The position numbers and the translations under genes are program-made. The notes under the pieces are model-generated. The model worked only from the letters and a program-made list of their open reading frames with translations. It searched no databases and was not told the origin of the DNA. Positions 6,715-7,441 of a stretch of DNA of 7,441 bases are shown one piece after another; the first letter of the stretch is position 1; the number at the start of each line of letters is the position of its first letter. The DNA is taken from contig NZ_JAIFKJ010000196.1 of assembly GCF_019695415.1 (NCBI RefSeq), positions 1 through 7,441 of the forward strand, read 5' to 3'. The DNA comes from Thiohalocapsa sp. Lineage in GTDB: Bacteria; Pseudomonadota; Gammaproteobacteria; Chromatiales; Chromatiaceae.

Positions 6715-7243
6715 CGATGCCAGCCGCGCACAGCCTATCCACCCCAGCCTAGTGCACCCGAACACCGCACGCGTCGCCCACCGCAGCACCGGCCGCCTGC
6801 GCCTGCGCCTGCCCCAGCGCCGCCACGATCTGCCCTTCTTTCTCGAGCTCTACGAGTCCCTGCACACGCAGCCCGAGATTGACGATGTCACCATCAACCC
6901 CGCTACCGGCAGCGTCCTGTTGTGGTTCGATCCGGCCCGCGAAGCTGCGTTGGACGCCGCGCTGACACGCAGCGGCCTGTTGCGCATCGACGACAGCGAG
7001 CTTCATCCCGAGCACGCCGAGCGCCATCTCTTCCACGTGTCGGTGAACGACATGCGCATCATCATCTTCCTGATCATGACCGCGCTGTCCATCCACCAGT
7101 TGCTGAAGGGCCAGCTGCTGGCGCCAGCGCTGACCATGCTGCTCTATGTCGTCGACCTTGCCGTCGGCATGCGCCTGGAGCGCGATGCCGCTGCCGGCCA
7201 CGACCAAGAGCCGGCTGACGCAGTGCCCGGCACGGAGACCTGA
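6707..7243 (+). CDS. HMA_2-like protein with C-terminal membrane hairpin
   Basis: Starting at ATG 6707, inside the stop of the DUF5132-like gene, the product is 178 residues. A GTG-type start further upstream at 6653 would lie inside the preceding gene and adds nothing family-like. Residues about 20-95 look like a heavy-metal-associated fold of the HMA_2 type: ARVAHRSTGRLRLRLPQ, FFLELYESLHTQPEIDDVTI, NPATGSVLLWFD (the GRxRxRLP and NPxTGSVLxxxD pattern). The copper-binding CxxC of classical HMA domains is absent; the protein has no cysteine. Residues 100-110 carry four His (100, 103, 107, 110) spaced for one helix face, directly before two hydrophobic segments (about 118-133 and 138-155) that form a membrane hairpin. 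Such proteins usually neighbour or resemble the N-terminus of P-type metal ATPases. None is seen in the remaining 198 bases. A role in metal handling is inferred. Confidence 0.75.
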   Translation: MPDDASRAQPIHPSLVHPNTARVAHRSTGRLRLRLPQRRHDLPFFLELYESLHTQPEIDDVTINPATGSVLLWFDPAREAALDAALTRSGLLRIDDSELHPEHAERHLFHVSVNDMRIIIFLIMTALSIHQLLKGQLLAPALTMLLYVVDLAVGMRLERDAAAGHDQEPADAVPGTET

Positions 7244-7441
7244 CCGGGCGACCGGCGGAGCCCATCGCACCGATGCGGGTATAGCGGAGAGTCGCGAGCT
7301 TCGACGGGCGAGGTTCGAGGAAGAGCAAACGCATCGGCAGGTTGTTCGCATGAAACACACCAAACCAGCCAGCGATGAGTTTAGCCCCGACGCGCCAGCG
7401 TCTTCGGGTCACGGAGGTGCGGCGCCACTGCTCCACAGAAA
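7244..7441. other. Non-coding or unassigned right edge
   Basis: No gene is supported on the + strand. A small inverted pair CATCG/CGATG (7263-7267, 7271-7275) lies 20 bases after the HMA_2 stop, too weak for a terminator call. On the - strand a frame is open from the right edge, and its first roughly 60 residues read like protein (AGWFGVFHANNLPMRLLFLEP) before running into the HMA_2 gene antisense. It could be the end of a gene or element entering from the right, but I do not recognise it. Confidence 0.35.

Noticed and set aside
6749..7363. 204-residue - strand open frame opposite the HMA_2-like gene
   Set aside because: The + strand frame has family-like motifs, a coupled start and a membrane hairpin; the antisense frame has none and is Gln/Ala/Val biased.

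Overview
The window is about 7.4 kb of GC-rich bacterial DNA with every recognisable gene on the + strand. Codon use, the gene families and the operon type suggest a high-GC gammaproteobacterium, possibly of the Chromatiales/Ectothiorhodospiraceae kind. That placement is inference; there is no rRNA or other strong taxonomic marker here.

Layout. (1) Positions 1-512 are the 3' end of polyphosphate kinase ppk1. A small predicted lipoprotein of unknown function follows, with its best-supported start overlapping the ppk1 stop. (2) Positions 1180-2918 hold an amidase-signature enzyme with a lipoprotein signal. The reading frame breaks near 1480: signal and N-terminus lie in one frame, catalytic body in another. 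(3) Positions 3204-5277 are the centre of interest: a three-gene operon matching the HvfABC/oxazolin type of copper-binding RiPP. It encodes a secreted precursor with five EGKCG motifs (hvfA-like), a DUF692 multinuclear non-heme iron oxidase (MNIO, hvfB-like) and a DUF2063/RRE-type partner protein (hvfC-like). (4) Positions 5643-6272 encode a DoxX-family membrane protein, a frequent companion of such operons. It is separated from hvfC by 365 bp holding hairpins and a degenerate repeat resembling REP/Y1-transposase-associated repeats. (5) Positions 6412-7243 hold two translationally overlapping genes for a DUF5132-like membrane/coiled-coil protein and an HMA_2-like protein with a C-terminal membrane hairpin. 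This pair usually accompanies metal-transporting P-type ATPases. (6) Positions 7244-7441 have no supported gene.

How the parts may work together. From the family precedent, the MNIO and its partner would convert the cysteines of the EGKCG repeats into oxazolone/thioamide pairs that bind Cu(I), giving a secreted or periplasmic copper-binding peptide. DoxX would act in the membrane in an undefined role. Two strong GC hairpins between hvfA and hvfB could let the precursor be made in excess over its enzymes. The downstream DUF5132/HMA_2 pair adds a possible metal-homeostasis theme, but a link to the RiPP operon is inference.
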